NCBI GenBank assembly: GCA_964019695.1
Contig: OZ026516.1
Coordinates: 98,208,368-98,272,367 of the forward strand
Direction: 5' to 3'
DNA from: Loripinus fragilis
Lineage: Eukaryota; Mollusca; Bivalvia; Lucinida; Lucinidae
DNA length: 64,000 nucleotides
Each line of letters opens with the position of its first letter. Positions within the stretch are counted from its first letter, which is position 1. The notes under the pieces were generated by a model. The model searched no databases, was not told the origin of the DNA, and saw only the letters and a list, made by a program, of their open reading frames with translations. Positions 43,991-56,562 of this stretch are shown here, piece after piece. Position numbers and translations under genes: made by a program.

Positions 43991-44289
43991 GACATCTTAT
44001 TTCCTTTTTAGAATCATTTGGGTTTGAACAACAGTGGCGAGTTCAACAATGTGAGCGTTTGCGGGCACACTTTAATGATGGTACCTACGAGGGATGTTCG
44101 AAATGAATTGCTTATTGTCCTGTATCTCAATATCCACGTGGGAGACGATAAAAACCAATATATACCTATATAGGTTTATTTAAGGTCTACACAACGGTGT
44201 ATAAATGTACACGTTAGACTTGATGTAAGACACAAAATTTGCCGTATTAATACACGCAGTCATTGACCACTGTAATAAAAATAGTTGTT

Positions 44290-45215
44290 CCATGTAGAAG
44301 AGTCAACCAGAAAGATGAAATAAGGGGTTACATCAAAGCTCGCTCAAAACTTGTCTGTTCTTTGAAGCAGCTGATGATTGAACTTTCTACTACTTACGGA
44401 CCTTCTTGTGTGTCTTATGACACAGTTAGGCGCAGGAAAAATAAAATTTAATCTGGCTTAGAGTCCATCAAAAATGCACCGAAATCAGGAAGGCGAAAAT
44501 TCGCAGCTTGTAAAGAAATCGTTTCAAAAATGAAGGAAATCATTGAAGGAGATGCCAGATTTACAGTTTGTGATATTACATGAAAAGTAGGCATGTCACT
44601 ATCAACGGTTCACTTTATTTTGAAGAAACATTTAAAAGTCCGAAATATTTTTGCTAGATGGGTGCCACATCTGTTGACTGATGAGCAAAACAGACAACGG
44701 GTTTTAGTGGCCAAAAATCTGCTTAAAATGTTTCAAACTTATGTCAAAAAGCAGTTTGCGAATGTCGTCCCAGGTGATGAAAATCGGGTCTATAATTTGA
44801 GCTGGTCAGAAAGGTTAGCAATAAAATCTTGGCCACTTAACATAGCAGACGCCCAATAATTGTCAAACGGTCTTTAAGTGCAAGGAAGGTTTGGTATGCA
44901 ATTTTCTTCTCTGGTGAAGGAGTCGCAATAAAAGTGCTGGTGGAAAAGGGCAAAACATCACTGGAAAGGACTACAAAGACATATAGTACTGGAGAAGCCT
45001 AAAACATATCAGAAACGACGCCCTGTCACTGGTTTTAAACATATCTGTCTTCTACATGGCAATGGCCCTGCTCATGCCTCTAAAATAGTTACAGTGTTTT
45101 TGAAGAAAGAAAAAGTAACTATTTTGCCTCACCTCCTGCATTCCCTAGATCTTGCCCCATGTGATTTTTTTATGTTTTCGAAATTGAAATAATTCCTTGC
45201 TGGGCGGAAATACCA
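44290..45215 (+). pseudogene. Mariner-family transposase, dead
   Basis: Pieces in changing frames match a mariner transposase in order. They are a first helix-turn-helix region (DEIRGYIKARSKL... YGPSCVSYDTVRR), a second HTH (GDARFTVCDIT, stop, VGMSLSTVHFILKKHLKVR), FARWVPHLLTDEQ and GDENRVY with the first catalytic Asp. Further on are YAIFFSGEGVAIKVLVEKGK, GFKHICLLHGNGPAHAS and LDLAPCDFF with the last Asp. Stops and frameshifts separate them. The second catalytic Asp, in the usual HDNAPAH motif, is Gly here. Mariner moves DNA by cut-and-paste at TA sites; this copy cannot. The terminal inverted repeats were not located. Confidence 0.85.
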
Positions 45216-46483
45216 GTTATTTCATAGAACCATTTGTATTTGAAGAACATGTACTATTTCATTTTCTTACTTTCTGTGACTTTAGGCCTTCAGGTTCGTG
45301 ACCAGATGGTTCACTCTTTTGAACAAAATGACTGCCAGAGCTCTAGCTAAGAAACTTCTTTTAACAGAATTTCCTCCTGAACAACTGGCCCAAATGCAAT
45401 TTAATTTCACAGAACTGTCCCCTATGGTGTCTTCTACCAATTTTGCACAAATGGTTCCACTCCATTGAACAATGGATCCGCAAAAGCTCCAGATAAGAAA
45501 TGCCTTTGAATGATTTCTCCTCCTGAACCAATGATCCAAAATGTACAATAATTTCACAAACTTGGCCCTAATGATGCACTCTACCAAAATTATACAATTG
45601 GTTTGGCTCTGCCATTAAGAGACTTCATTCAAGCTTGCACATAATGTCTATGGTGGCGATTAAGTAAAAGTAGGAAAAACATATACAAAAGTGGACAGAA
45701 CTTTTTCAAATCAGTTCTTGATTATCATTGATTTCTTTGAATAACTGGGTGGATTTGTATTAGGTAAGATACTAGGAAACACTTTCCCTCATCCTCATAA
45801 GATCTTTAACCAACAGAAACCAAATGGAAATCTGAAGGAGAAAAAAAACATGCCACGGTATTAGGAAACAAATTACAACTGTTTAGTTTTGGTTGTGCCA
45901 AACAAAGTTAAGAGAAAATTGTTTACCGCTTACCTGCCTGAAGAGCTTTCACAAACATTTATTGAGGGATCATTTTAACACTCTATAATAAAAGCGTTTG
46001 AAAATAAAGTTTGATTATTCACTTCTTAAGTTAGCAATTATCATCTGGTTTCTTGCATTGTTCAATAATGGATTACATTTGATAAACTCTCCCCAAAAAA
46101 GGCTGTTTTTGTCCAATGAACAAATACCAATGTCGTCAGAAAGATTGCTTTCCCATTTCACTTTGTGGCAATATGTTTGACCCTACATCAGAGACGGGAC
46201 TTCCAGTTTCCATTTGCAGGTTATAGAAAAGATATCTTACTAACAACCTCCCTATTTGAACGCTTCAATGCAGCCGTCCCCACCAGTACTCTCAGTGCTT
46301 TGATTCAGCTTGCCAACATTGGTTTTTGGATTTAGCATACCTAAATACTCCTAATTGCTATCTCAAAACATTTTCTTCACAAAATGTCTATTAATACCTT
46401 CTTAAATAAGCGTCATTTTCTGATTTTTTCCTAACTGTAGAGTGAATCTGATTGGTTAGCTTTTAAAAAGAATGATAGTTGAG

Positions 46484-46632
46484 CCTCGCGATGTCAACAA
46501 GCATTCTCGAAGCCTTGCCTAGTAAACTTGATATCAAAAGACACTCATCTAGTAGCCTTGTTATGTTTTATGAACAGGTAGCCTTTAATAATAAAAAAGA
46601 GACATAATTCTTCCAACTTTTATGCACAATAA
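46484..46632. repeat. Direct repeat, first copy (~150 bp)
   Basis: GCCTCGCGATGTCAACAAGC through ACTTTTATGCACAATAATAT recurs at 47452-47626. Confidence 0.75.
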
Positions 46633-47451
46633 TATATAGAGAATCTGACATGAGTGCTCATTATTTTTGTAATTTGCAAGTTGAAACAATATGATAAGAT
46701 TTTGAGTTTTCAACAAGTTTAATATTAATGCTGAGTTTTCAACAAGTTTAATAACAATAATATTTCAGCACGAATGTTAGATTCTATCAGTGGCGCGGAT
46801 CCAGGACCCCTTATGCTGGGGTTGCTTGGTAGATGGACACCGACAGTCAATATATTACAAACATTAAACATTGTCTATCTCACGGCATGTGCCTTTATCA
46901 GGTCATGATGAAGTTGCACTTTTTTTGATGATGTCGCCAATGACGCTGAATCAACACAAAAAATCGATCATGACGTCATATTCGCTAGTTTCGTTTGAAA
47001 AGTGAATTTAGCTTGGTAGCTGATAAATTAGACTGGTTCTCTCCCTTTAATAGCTTGTCAGAATATTAAGACAGGTAACTACTAGCCGCCATTGCGCCTA
47101 CGTATAGCATACACACTGACGTCATGAGTGACGTGGTATGGGAAAATACACTTGACATAAAGTGCATTTTTAAACAAGCCATTTTATTAAGTTTATTTTG
47201 TTCTTGGAGTTTATATTTTTTTTTCTTTTACTTAATTATCAAATTATAGCATATAAACAACCTGAAGTTTGTGTAAAAAATCTTTTCTGGAGCATGCGCA
47301 GTCGCATGAGTAGGATTCTCTACTTGTAAATAAATAGCTGTTACCAGTCGTTATATGTGTAACGGAAGTAGAGCTTTATCAACGAGGGGAACCAATCTAC
47401 TGATAAATAGAATACTAGTTCTCGGCTTCGAGAACGCATGTTGAATCGCAA

Positions 47452-47626
47452 GCCTCGCGATGTCAACAAGCGTTCTCGAAGCCTTGCCTGGTAAACTTGA
47501 TATCAAAAGACACTAACCTACATGTAGTATTCTCTATATATCAGCCTTGTTATGTTTTATGAACAGGTAACCTTTAATAAAAAAAAGGAGACGTAAATCT
47601 TCCAACTTTTATTCACAATAATATGA
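47452..47626. repeat. Direct repeat, second copy, with ~25-bp insertion
   Basis: Same sequence as 46484-46632, apart from an inserted ACATGTAGTATTCTCTATAT stretch. It abuts the MITE B at 47624. The ~0.8 kb between the copies carries no gene I can recognise. Confidence 0.75.
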
Positions 47627-47862
47627 GCCGCGACATGTGATTTCCAACAGTGTGGCATTTTGACAAGGGCAGACTCAGACGAGCCTCTGCAGCCTCCTTT
47701 TAAGCTACAGACTCTAAATGGTGTTCAGACAGTAGCTTCAAAAATCATAGTATACTTAAGCGACTAGCAAAGGCTCTGATCAGACTGCGCTTATGCGCAG
47801 GCTGATCTGAGGCTTTGCTGGTCGCACATACCATATTGTTGGAAATCACATGCACTGGCTCA
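47624..47862. mobile_element. MITE family B, full copy
   Basis: TGAGCCGCGACATGTGATTT to the complementary AAATCACATGCACTGGCTCA. Core GCAAAGGCTCTGATCAGACT. Confidence 0.88.
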
Positions 47863-48015
47863 ATTATTTAAGATACTTAGTTCGATTTTGGCAAGTAAAC
47901 GTTAAAATGTTGCCATAACTGAACACGAAATTGCTGTAGACACCAGTGAATAACGTAATTTAAATAATTGGTATATTTTCCAATGTCATCATTTTCTTTA
48001 AATAAATCTTAACAG

Positions 48016-48274
48016 GAGGTGTCAAGTGGTAAAGAAATAGATGATGATATTAAAACTAAAATGAAGAACATTTTCGTTGATGAGCTAATGCGACGGTTCC
48101 GGTGTTCAGCTACTTTTGAGATGGCTTCCGGTACTGTCATGCCCTTGATGACCTACCCAGAGACAGATCCCGTGGCTGCCTTCTACAAGAAAGATAGAGA
48201 TGAAGACCTAGTGGGAGAGAAATGGAATGCAGAAGCAGACTGTGAATATCTAAGAAAAGCGATGAGGGGATTAG
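48016..48274 (+). CDS. Annexin, exon 7: tail-core linker and start of repeat 1
   Basis: Acceptor TCTTAACAG; donor TTAG|GTAAGG, phase 1 out. 86 residues start EVSSGKEIDDDIKTKMK and run through VDELMRRFRCSATFEMAS and GTVMPLMTYPETDP. They end AEADCEYLRKAMRGLG, the first helix of repeat 1. The linker is longer than the short GT(I/V)xP linker I expect in A7/A11 annexins. Confidence 0.93.
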
Positions 48275-48289
48275 GTAAGGGCCCAGGGG

Positions 48290-48612
48290 GTACTCTCATT
48301 TTTTCTGCATACGTAGGCTCGGAACCAGCATCTGCCCTTCACCCCCCAAAAAATATCAGGAATTTCAAGCACCCCAAAAAATATTTGAAATTTTAGCAAC
48401 CCAAAAAAATATCCCCAATTCTGTACCTTGACCTTAAGAAAAGACCTTAAAATGCATAGAAATGACCTCTAAATATAGTCCAATTATGTGCTGACCCCCA
48501 AAAAATACCCACAAAACTTTCATACCAAAAAAAAAATATTTATTTCTCTGAAAACCCCAAAAAATATCGAAATTAAAAATTTTGAACCCCAAAAAATGGA
48601 CCGAGCCTAATT
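48290..48612. repeat. C/A-rich dispersed repeat J, copy 3, directly behind a splice donor
   Basis: It starts about 15 bp into the intron (GGGGGTACTCTCATTTTTTC) and shows the same order of phrases as copy 2 at 43700. Confidence 0.75.
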
Positions 48613-48684
48613 ATACAGGAGCATGAATGTTAGATTCTATTTATCATATGAGAAATTTCGGAAATTTAAAGTAACCAACAAGGG

Positions 48685-49710
48685 TCCTTTCATGAGTGTG
48701 GACGTCCGTCCTTCTTGCTTCGTGTCCGGTTCATATCTCCTATATTCTTTGAGGTAGGAATTCCAAATTTGGTATGAGAATATCTTGGGGTGGCGGAGTG
48801 TCACATGCCATTTGACCTCTTACCTAGTTTCTAGAATAATCATGTCCTAAGCATATTTCTTGTATTATTTGAGATGGGAATCCCAATTTTGGTGTGTGGA
48901 TGCATTTGTGGATTTTGGAGTGTCATGTACTATTTATGGGCCACCGTGACCTTAAACTTGACCTCTGACCTAGTTTTTAGAATAATCATGTCCGGAATAT
49001 ATCTCTAATATAATTAGAGGTAGGAATCCCAAATGTTGGTGTGTGAATTCATCTTGGGATGGAGAATTGTCCCATCCCACTTTCAGGTCACTGTGAGCTT
49101 GACCTCGGACCTAGTTTCTAGAATCGGCATCGAGTCTGGTCTATATTTTCTATATTTTTTGAGTAGGAATCCAAAATTTGGTGTATGGATGCATCTTTGG
49201 ATGGTGATATGTTGTTGACTATTTTTGGGTCACTGTGACATTGACCTCTGATCTAGTTTTTGGATAGTGTCCGGAGAATGTCCCCTACATCATTTGAGCT
49301 AGGAATCCAAAATTAAGTGTTTGATTGCATCTTGGTATGGCAGAGTGTCATGTACCAAGTTTTGGGTCACTGTGACCTTGTCATATTTTCTAGAAAATCG
49401 TGTCAGGGGCATATCTCCTATATAATTTGAGGTAGGAGTCCCTAAGTTGGTGTATGACTGCATCCTCGGATGGTGATATATCAGGGACCATTTTAGGTTA
49501 CTGTGACCTTGACCTGCGACCTTGTTTCTAGAATAATCATGTCTGGAGCATAAAGTCTATATTATATGAGATAGGAATCCCAAATTTGGTGTATTGATTC
49601 CTCTTGGGATGGTGCATACCATTTTGGGTCTCTTTGACCTTGACATTGACTTCTGACCTCATTTGTAGGTTTTTCGTATCTGGAGCATATCTTCTTTGTA
49701 ACAAATGATT
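48685..49710. repeat. Tandem satellite, ~137-bp unit, about seven copies
   Basis: The phrases 'ttTGAGGTAGGAATCCCAAAtt', 'GGTCACTGTGACCTTGACCT' and 'CTAGTTTCTAGAATAATCAT' recur at spacings of roughly 120-145 bp (anchors near 48750, 48868, 49013, 49158, 49287, 49429, 49566). Confidence 0.88.
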
Positions 49711-49838
49711 TTCTCAAATTTGTCTTATGCTAGACCAATTTCGTTGGGGGCATTCGTCACGTTACTCTAAAATTTCTTGTTAAAAAGGCTATATCGTTTG
49801 AATTTTGTGTAAGATCAGAACCTTTTGTCTATTTACAG

Positions 49839-49933
49839 GTACTGATGAATCTATTATCACACACATTGTATCAACAAGATGTAACACACAAAGACAGGAG
49901 CTAAAGAAACAGTTTAAGACGATGTATGGGAGG
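49839..49933 (+). CDS. Annexin, exon 8: repeat 1 calcium loop
   Basis: Acceptor TATTTACAG; donor AGG|GTAAGA. Phase 1 in, phase 0 out. Encodes GTDESIITHIVSTRCNTQ and RQELKKQFKTMYGR. With the previous exon it forms the GLGTDES type-II loop. Confidence 0.95.
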
Positions 49934-49948
49934 GTAAGATATTGACTA

Positions 49949-52862
49949 AAGGGGGAGTTCCACCCTATATCCTGGAATTTACATAGGGTTCTGCCCACGC
50001 ACAGAATTGTATAAAAGTTTGTAGAAGGTTTGTCTATTACCTATGTGTTCTATTTCTGATATATTTACCCATTCATCTATTTCATTTGTTAAATTTAATA
50101 ATTTTAAATTTTAAAATTACAAAAATGGACACCCTAATTAAAAGTGGCCCTTTGCGACAAGATGTTTGATTTTTCAACCTAATTTATTCTCAACATGATG
50201 CCTAGTAATTTGTAATTATGTATGTACCATACATTTATTTCAATGTGTAAAATAAACAATTCTACATCAAATTTTGTTTGAAGGTACCCCCAAATTTAAT
50301 ATTTTGAGAATACTTTCAACAAATTAAATTGTTAACTTTGCCTAGTTGCTGTTCTTGGCAACCTATGACATTTATATCAAATTTGTCCACACATGTGTTT
50401 GTTATAATCATAAAATCTCAGAAAAAATAAAGCTGGAAAAATTGAGTTTTCAGAATTTCAATCTTAAAAAAATCTTAAAAGTATTGCAGAATGTAACAAT
50501 CAAGATTTTATGTAAACTGCCAACAGTATGCTCAATTTACATAGAGTTCTGTTCAGCACAGGCATAGATCTTGATGATATAATGCAAATTGACTGTTTGG
50601 TTTACAAATATTTTGTTTTCTATCGCTTTTCATTGGTTGGTTACAACATTTGGTATTATGTAGTATGTGACTATGGGGTACCCTCTCCCAAATCAGCCCA
50701 ATTTACATCTATCAGAATTTATAAAATTGATAATTATTAGAATAATCTGTGAGTTCTAGTTTATGTGTGCGGTACACACATTCCCATATCTATCAAAAAA
50801 AATGGTTAAAATAATGTTTCTTTTAGAATATTTACTAAAATTCAGCTGTGCAAATTATATCAACAATGTTTGGGTTTTAATTATGGTGTGTTACAGTTCT
50901 TGCCATCCTTACCCATCTGTACATAATTTGACACTATGTATAAGAATAATATTCTCAAGCTTTGACGCCCCGAAATATGTTTTGTTTGAATGGTGAGTCA
51001 ACCTTTTGTTGAATGAATAAACATTATTGAATTCGTTACAGATATTTATGCCCAGTTTTACAAAATTGTTTAGTATGTCAGCATTATAATTATGAGGTCA
51101 TTTGAGAATCAAATTCGCGATTCTATTACCACGATGGAAATAACAGCACAAAGACTGTTTCACCTCGTCTAATGCCAGACGTTCAGAATATATACATTCA
51201 AAATTCGCCAAGTGTTTCTTAATATTTGAAAATCCATTTATAATCTTAAAAATAATCATTTTTATTTTCATCAACTCCATTTCTATTTATTAGAGCAGTT
51301 TTAAAGCTTTTGTTGGAATAATAAAGAGTTTAGATGGGGTTTATGATAAGTATTTTTGGATACTCTTTTGGAATGTTTCGACGGATAGAACTTAATACAG
51401 GAGAAATAACCACAATCAATACCAATTAAGATACAATATAATTCAAATACGATGTAAACCATTCATTGAAATCTACACATTGAGTGACTCAGGGACTGCA
51501 AAATAAGGATACTATTTAAATAATGTGGGAAAAATGGATCATTCCATAATAGAAATAGACTATACAGTTTTAAAACTTAAGACTCAGTTTCACTCAGTCT
51601 CTGCATGGCACTAAATGGAAAGTGCTGCAGCTTTCATGCCTTCTAGCACTGGCTTAAATGGTTATCTACTTTCTGTTGAAACTGAATATTCCAGAAGGAC
51701 CAGAATATGAAAATACAACACTTTATCAATGTACAAGGGAATGTGTAACCCAATGCAAAGACAGCTGGTGTGAAATCCAAGTTCTCTGAAAAAAATAACC
51801 TACCAAAATAGTGAGAACGTACACAATTTCTTTAAGACTTGATCTGGTTTCACTTAGTTTATGAGAGTTAATAGAAGTATACACATAGTCCTGAACCAAT
51901 TGACCCTCAATATTTGATTCAGAGGGACATAAGATAGAGGAAATTCTAGATGCATCAGGAACATAAAATGTAGCTGGAGATGATAAATTACCTAGCATAA
52001 ATCCTAATTTATTGATTTTTTTCAATGGCTGAAAGACATTAAGAGCATAAACACCTGTTGGCTTCAGTCCAAAAATAATTTGGAAACCAGTGGGGGATCA
52101 ATTCACAAATGATACCGGCTGGACATTCACCCGTACAACTAAGTTCCAGACCGAGTGCTACATATCAATTGCTGCTTACAAAAATGCCAGTTTTATGCTA
52201 TTGAATTAGCTAAAACTTCGGACACCAAAAATCTTGGACCTAATTTGGATGAAGATACTAAATAGTGATAGTCAATGCGTTTTTAGAACAATACTGGTTG
52301 AAAAACTGCGGTTTGTAAGACCTAACTGGAATATTTCATTTGATATCACTTATGAATCAAAACTGACTTAACTCACTTCATGCAAATTATAACACTGTTG
52401 CCGGTGTCCACATTTTATGAAAATTTACACGCATAAGATGGATGCATTTGACCTATTTTTCTGAAACTATTACGGGTTGACAAAAACTGGAACATGGTAA
52501 ATATTAGGAAAGAATCCCCTATAGACACTAACTGTACTGTTCAAAATGGGGATAATTCAAATTTTGATGGGTCAAAAAAATTATCTAGATGTATTCATAT
52601 ACATTAATGGTAGTAAGGTATTTCCTGGGGAGTTTTCTTTTATATTCCATTCAAAGAATGTAGCAGTCAATAATGTTAATGATTTGAGACTGATATTTAA
52701 TAGGTCATCTATTAGTACAAAAAGGGTCTACATCAAGGTGCCCCTGTGGCCTAACAGCCTTCGAGGAATAAACAAATTCATTTTTAAGCTGTTATAACGT
52801 AGGTATTCAACATAAAAAATATTATCCAAATCCATGTGTGGGCAGATTTTGAACTCCCCCTT
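49949..52862. mobile_element. 2.9-kb TA-flanked DNA element with AAGGGGGAGTTC ends, no recognisable transposase
   Basis: The left end is TA|AAGGGGGAGTTC with CTGCCCACGCA inside; the right end is GAACTCCCCCTT|TA with TGTGGGCAG inside. This gives inverted ends and a TA duplication as in Tc1/mariner-like insertions. The interior is AT-rich, with only frames under 100 codons, none recognised. It begins 15 bp after the exon 8 donor. Confidence 0.7.
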
Positions 52863-52974
52863 TATAAAATATCATGCTACACACTCCTTAATCTAAGGTT
52901 TTAGTCACAGTGTTTTATATCTGACTTTTACATCTCCACCCTTTATACTGTCCTCACTGATTGAAAATAATTAT

Positions 52975-53085
52975 TGAGCCGTGACATGAGATTTCCAACA
53001 GTGTGGTATGTGTAACCAGCTAAGCCTTAGATCAGCCTCACTGGTCCTCTATCAAATAATTACCAAAATATCATGTGCTTGCTCA
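52975..53085. mobile_element. MITE family B, internally deleted copy
   Basis: TGAGCCGTGACATGAGATTT at one end; the core is reduced and the other end degraded (ATCATGTGCTTGCTCA). Confidence 0.65.
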
Positions 53086-53156
53086 TTAAGCTTTAAGCGG
53101 ACAAACATAATGTTTCTTTCTTAGTAGTTCAATACTATAAGAATCTATCATAATTG

Positions 53157-53390
53157 TGAGGATGGGATAGAAAAATTTGTCCTGAGGATCACTGTTTAGC
53201 ATCTCGAGACTTGTTGAGGCTTTCTCCTTAGAGAATTCTGCCTCACATACCCCATACTAACCCATGGGATAGGTAAGCAAGAAAAGAATCTATCATTTGA
53301 GTGAGGGAAAAAATCCGCCCCTCACCATCACTCAGCTCGCCTTGTGATGGCAAACCGTCTGCACAGATTTTACTTAAGAAATAGATCAAC
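53157..53390. repeat. Palindromic repeat (GATAGAAAAATCTGTCC type), degraded copy
   Basis: GGATGGGATAGAAAAATTTG with the inverted partner GCACAGATTTTACTT. Better copies at 54272-54417 and 58702-58828. Confidence 0.6.
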
Positions 53391-53398
53391 TCTAGCAG

Positions 53399-53517
53399 TG
53401 AATTGTTGAGTAATAATTCACTGTTTGGAGGTCAGTTGTAAAGAAGACCAAATCGTAGCGTGAGTGATTTATCTTCATACAGCTGACCGACAAACAGTGA
53501 ATTATTACTCAACAGAA
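53399..53517. repeat. Short foldback
   Basis: TTGAGTAATAATTCACTGTT is mirrored by AACAGTGAATTATTACTCAA across an ~80-bp centre. Confidence 0.85.
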
Positions 53518-53843
53518 TGTACGACAAAAAAACACATTTGAAGCCTTCAGCTTGTTCCAACTTTCCGCCATTGCCCTTAAGAACTCCTGCCAATTCTTAG
53601 ACTGTGTCATATTCGTTTACCTCAATTTGTAACGTCTTTCGAGCTTAAAAACAATATTACACCGTCTAACACCATGAATGACATCATTTTCCAGTAACAA
53701 ATGACGTCAGCTAGCACGCACTTTCCTCACGCTTTCAAAACTGTGAATATCACACTTCACAGTTTAGCGTTGACTCTATAGGCGAGGTGTGTTAGAATAT
53801 CCAACACACACTGATGATAAATTCTTATAATCTTAATTTTCAG

Positions 53844-53957
53844 GACTTAATTGAGGACATTAAGAGTGAACTAAGTGGAGACTACAAGAATGCTATCTTG
53901 GCTTGCTTTGTATCACCGGCTTACTATGATGCTCTCAGTATCAAAAGAGCTATCTAT
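53844..53957 (+). CDS. Annexin, exon 9: end of repeat 1, start of repeat 2
   Basis: Acceptor TTAATTTTCAG; donor TAT|GTAAGT. Phase 0 on both sides. Encodes DLIEDIKSELSGDYKNAIL, ACFVSPAYYDALSIKRAIY. DLxxDIKSELSG carries the acidic cap residue of the repeat 1 calcium site. Confidence 0.95.
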
Positions 53958-54184
53958 GTAAGTAAATCTGAACCATTCTCTCTAAATATATCAACGTGAT
54001 TGGCCACATTTTCAAATGGCTGAAGTTCATTTTGCCTACCAGATTAGGATATCTGAGATTTTACCCTGGGATAGAAAATCTTATTTTTACCTCTGCTATC
54101 TTACCCAGGATTAATTGAAGTCATCATGTGAAATTGCGTCTTAGCATATTCAGGGACTTCTAGTGATTCTGGAAGCTTATTATA

Positions 54185-54248
54185 AAATAAATAAATAAGT
54201 AAATAAATAAATAAATAAAATAATAAATAAATAAATGAATAAATAAAA
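54185..54248. repeat. (AAAT)n microsatellite
   Basis: AAATAAATAAAT repeats with small interruptions. Confidence 0.9.
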
Positions 54249-54271
54249 CAGTGGTGAGCAAGAAAAAAGAA

Positions 54272-54417
54272 TCCATTATTGTGTGAGGGTAGGATAGAAA
54301 AATCCGTCCATCGGGATCATCGTTTGTCATCACTCTGCAAGCCTCGTGATGCCAAACGGCAATCCTCGGGACAGATTTTTCTATACTACCCTCACACTCA
54401 TGATATATTCTTATAGT
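54272..54417. repeat. Palindromic repeat, copy
   Basis: GTGTGAGGGTAGGATAGAAA pairs with TTTTTCTATACTACCCTCAC; the loop carries TTTGTCATCACTCTGCAAG. Confidence 0.8.
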
Positions 54418-54567
54418 ACATATCCATGAAAGTTTAACCCTTCACCTGCAAGTTACAACTTTTGTCATCTACTCTCTTGTCTGCTTATGTTCTTATGACA
54501 GACTTCTGATCAGGGTTTATAGTGTTTTTGCTTCCAGGATGGAAAAAAGTCTGAATTGAACTTGAAT

Positions 54568-54988
54568 ATATCACACTGGTAAATGCATACGTCTATTTGG
54601 TGGTATTTACTCGTATTGCCGGTATTTCATAGACCGGAAGTGGTAGATATTGGTGTTAATACTATATAAAAAAACATGCCATATGCCTAAAGGACTAAAG
54701 AATTAGATCATTTTTGAGTATTCGGCATGCACGTAATGATTTATGTAAGCATTTAGGAATAGATTCGAGTACCAATCAGATGATCGGTACTCGAATCTAT
54801 TCCTGAATGCTTACATATATCGCCATGCACATATTGAATACTTAAAAACGATTGAAGTCTATAGTCTTTGTGGCATATGGCATGTTTTTCTATATAGTAT
54901 TAACACCAATATCTACCACTTCCGGTCTATGAATTACTGGCAATACACGTAAATACCACCAAATCGACGTATACATTTACCAGTGTGT
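54568..54988. repeat. 420-bp foldback element
   Basis: The left end TATCACACTGGTAAATG...GGTGGTATTTAC is mirrored by GTAAATACCACC...CATTTACCAGTGTGTA. The middle pairs TCGAGTACC/GGTACTCGA around about 54775. Nearly full-length pairing. It lies 175 bp upstream of exon 10. Confidence 0.88.
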
Positions 54989-55163
54989 ATTTGCAGCAGA
55001 CATAAAACGCATATAAAAAGCATTGGCAGGATATGTTATAATGAAAAGCAATTTATACATTTTCAAATTTTGTGCCTTTTTAGAAATTAATAATATTGTA
55101 CTTGTTTTAAAGAGATAATGCTTTTTGTAAGCATTTGTGAAAGAGTGGATTCTGATTTTATAG

Positions 55164-55254
55164 GGTCTAGGAACTGATGAAGAAGCTCTCATAGAGATTT
55201 TCATGACCAGAACTAACCAACAGATTCAGGAAATGAGGGCTGTCTATGGTGACG
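55164..55254 (+). CDS. Annexin, exon 10: repeat 2 calcium loop
   Basis: Acceptor TGATTTTATAG; donor ACG|GTAAGA. Phase 0 in, phase 1 out. Encodes GLGTDEEALIEIFMTRTN and QQIQEMRAVYGD. Confidence 0.95.
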
Positions 55255-56420
55255 GTAAGACTGGAAATACATTAAAAACTCTTGATAGTTTGAATTACCC
55301 GCTATATTTGAGTTAAAATTGAGCTACATTGGCTGCAGGGAACAGGGCTTATTTACGGATTATTTTAATTTCATAGAGGATCTTACATGAGTGCTCATGT
55401 TTTATTGAATTTATCAAAAGAGTCGATATTTGAGAAAAAAAGATAAAATGCAAGGCTTGTCAATCATTTTACCTCTTTTTCGAAACATGTTTAATAAATT
55501 CAATGATACAATAGCACAAAGACAGCAAGGATCAGGAAGCGATACAATCAAGTACCTCACCTGATCCAGGATACCAAATGGGAAAGTAACAAAATCACAA
55601 TAAACATCACAAACAGGAGCCAAGAGGTCAGCCCTTTCCCTTCAGGTGACCACAAGGCAACAATGAACAGACGCGAAAGCATGCGTACACAAGACATAAA
55701 TAACATTACTGATCCAACAAAGAATTACCACCTTGGAGAGGTCAGTAAATTTATTTCACTGGAGGGTAAACCGGTTTCACAGCGTGCCAACCTCACCTTT
55801 AGTTCAGATGTGGATCAAGACACAAAGATGTTTGGTTTGCATAAAAGACCCCTTACTTATCCATGCATCATCTCCTAGAACATATAAATCAAGATATTAA
55901 AAGGAGATAAAGCAAAGATAAGGACTCAACAGTCCATGAAATTGAATACGGGAGCAAAAAAATCAAACTGGTAAACCCTGGTGGGCCTGAAATAGCCAAA
56001 GCATCAGGTCCCTACTATCTCGTCAATAGATAAATCTTTGAGTCGAAATCATCATAGAGTCTGAAGTAAGACTCATTTCTGCCGTTGAAACGTTATATTT
56101 ACATTTCCACTGCAATTCTTTAAATGCACCTTTACATTTGAGATGTTGTTCAAAGCTTCAAGAATGGATCTATTCAAGCCACGCCAACACACGTTCTGTT
56201 TGGGCGGACCAACGTCAACGCCATCCAATAACGTTGTTTGTTTAATGACGTTCGTCTGACGTCAAGCGCATATCGTCATAACGTTAAACGCGGGAATTGG
56301 GCGTTTTGGCTGTTCCCAACCCTCCGTTATGTCTAGTATAATTCAAGATATCCAGAAAACCAGCCAAGTTATATGAAAAATTGGTACTTGGAAGACAATA
56401 TAAAATATAAATATAAGTGA

Positions 56421-56562
56421 TAAATTAGATTTTTGTCTATTCATGAGATCATGAACACTTCGGGTCTCTTGCAAAGTTAACAAGAAGCCCTTCTGGCTTC
56501 ACTTACTCTGCATGAGACCCAAAGTGTTCATGATCTCATGAACAGACAAAAAATCTAATTTA
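56421..56562. repeat. 142-bp inverted repeat
   Basis: ATAAATTAGATTTTTGTCTA with CATGAGATCATGAACACTT is mirrored by AAGTGTTCATGATCTCATG with TAGATTTTTTGTCTG-complement sequence. The loop is AACAAGAAGCCCTTCTGG. Confidence 0.85.

Larger units (their letters stand above)
38060..48015 (+). other. Annexin intron 6 (~10 kb)
   Basis: Holds a MITE A (39362), a MITE C (41869) and a short family C palindrome (41570-41630). It also has two copies of a C/A-rich repeat (43196, 43700), a dead mariner transposase (44290-45215), a pair of direct repeats (46484, 47452), a MITE B (47624) and an ATA microsatellite near 40295. Unrecognised AT-rich sequence fills 38100-39350, 39600-41550, 42100-43150 and 45220-46480. 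Confidence 0.7.

Noticed and set aside
43900..44106. N-terminal part of the mariner transposase
   Set aside because: The 68-codon frame shows no mariner N-terminal motif; the recognisable transposase begins near 44290.
48685..49710. CRISPR-like array of repeats and spacers
   Set aside because: Units of ~137 bp are diverged over their full length, with no short conserved repeat and unique spacer pattern; a eukaryotic satellite.
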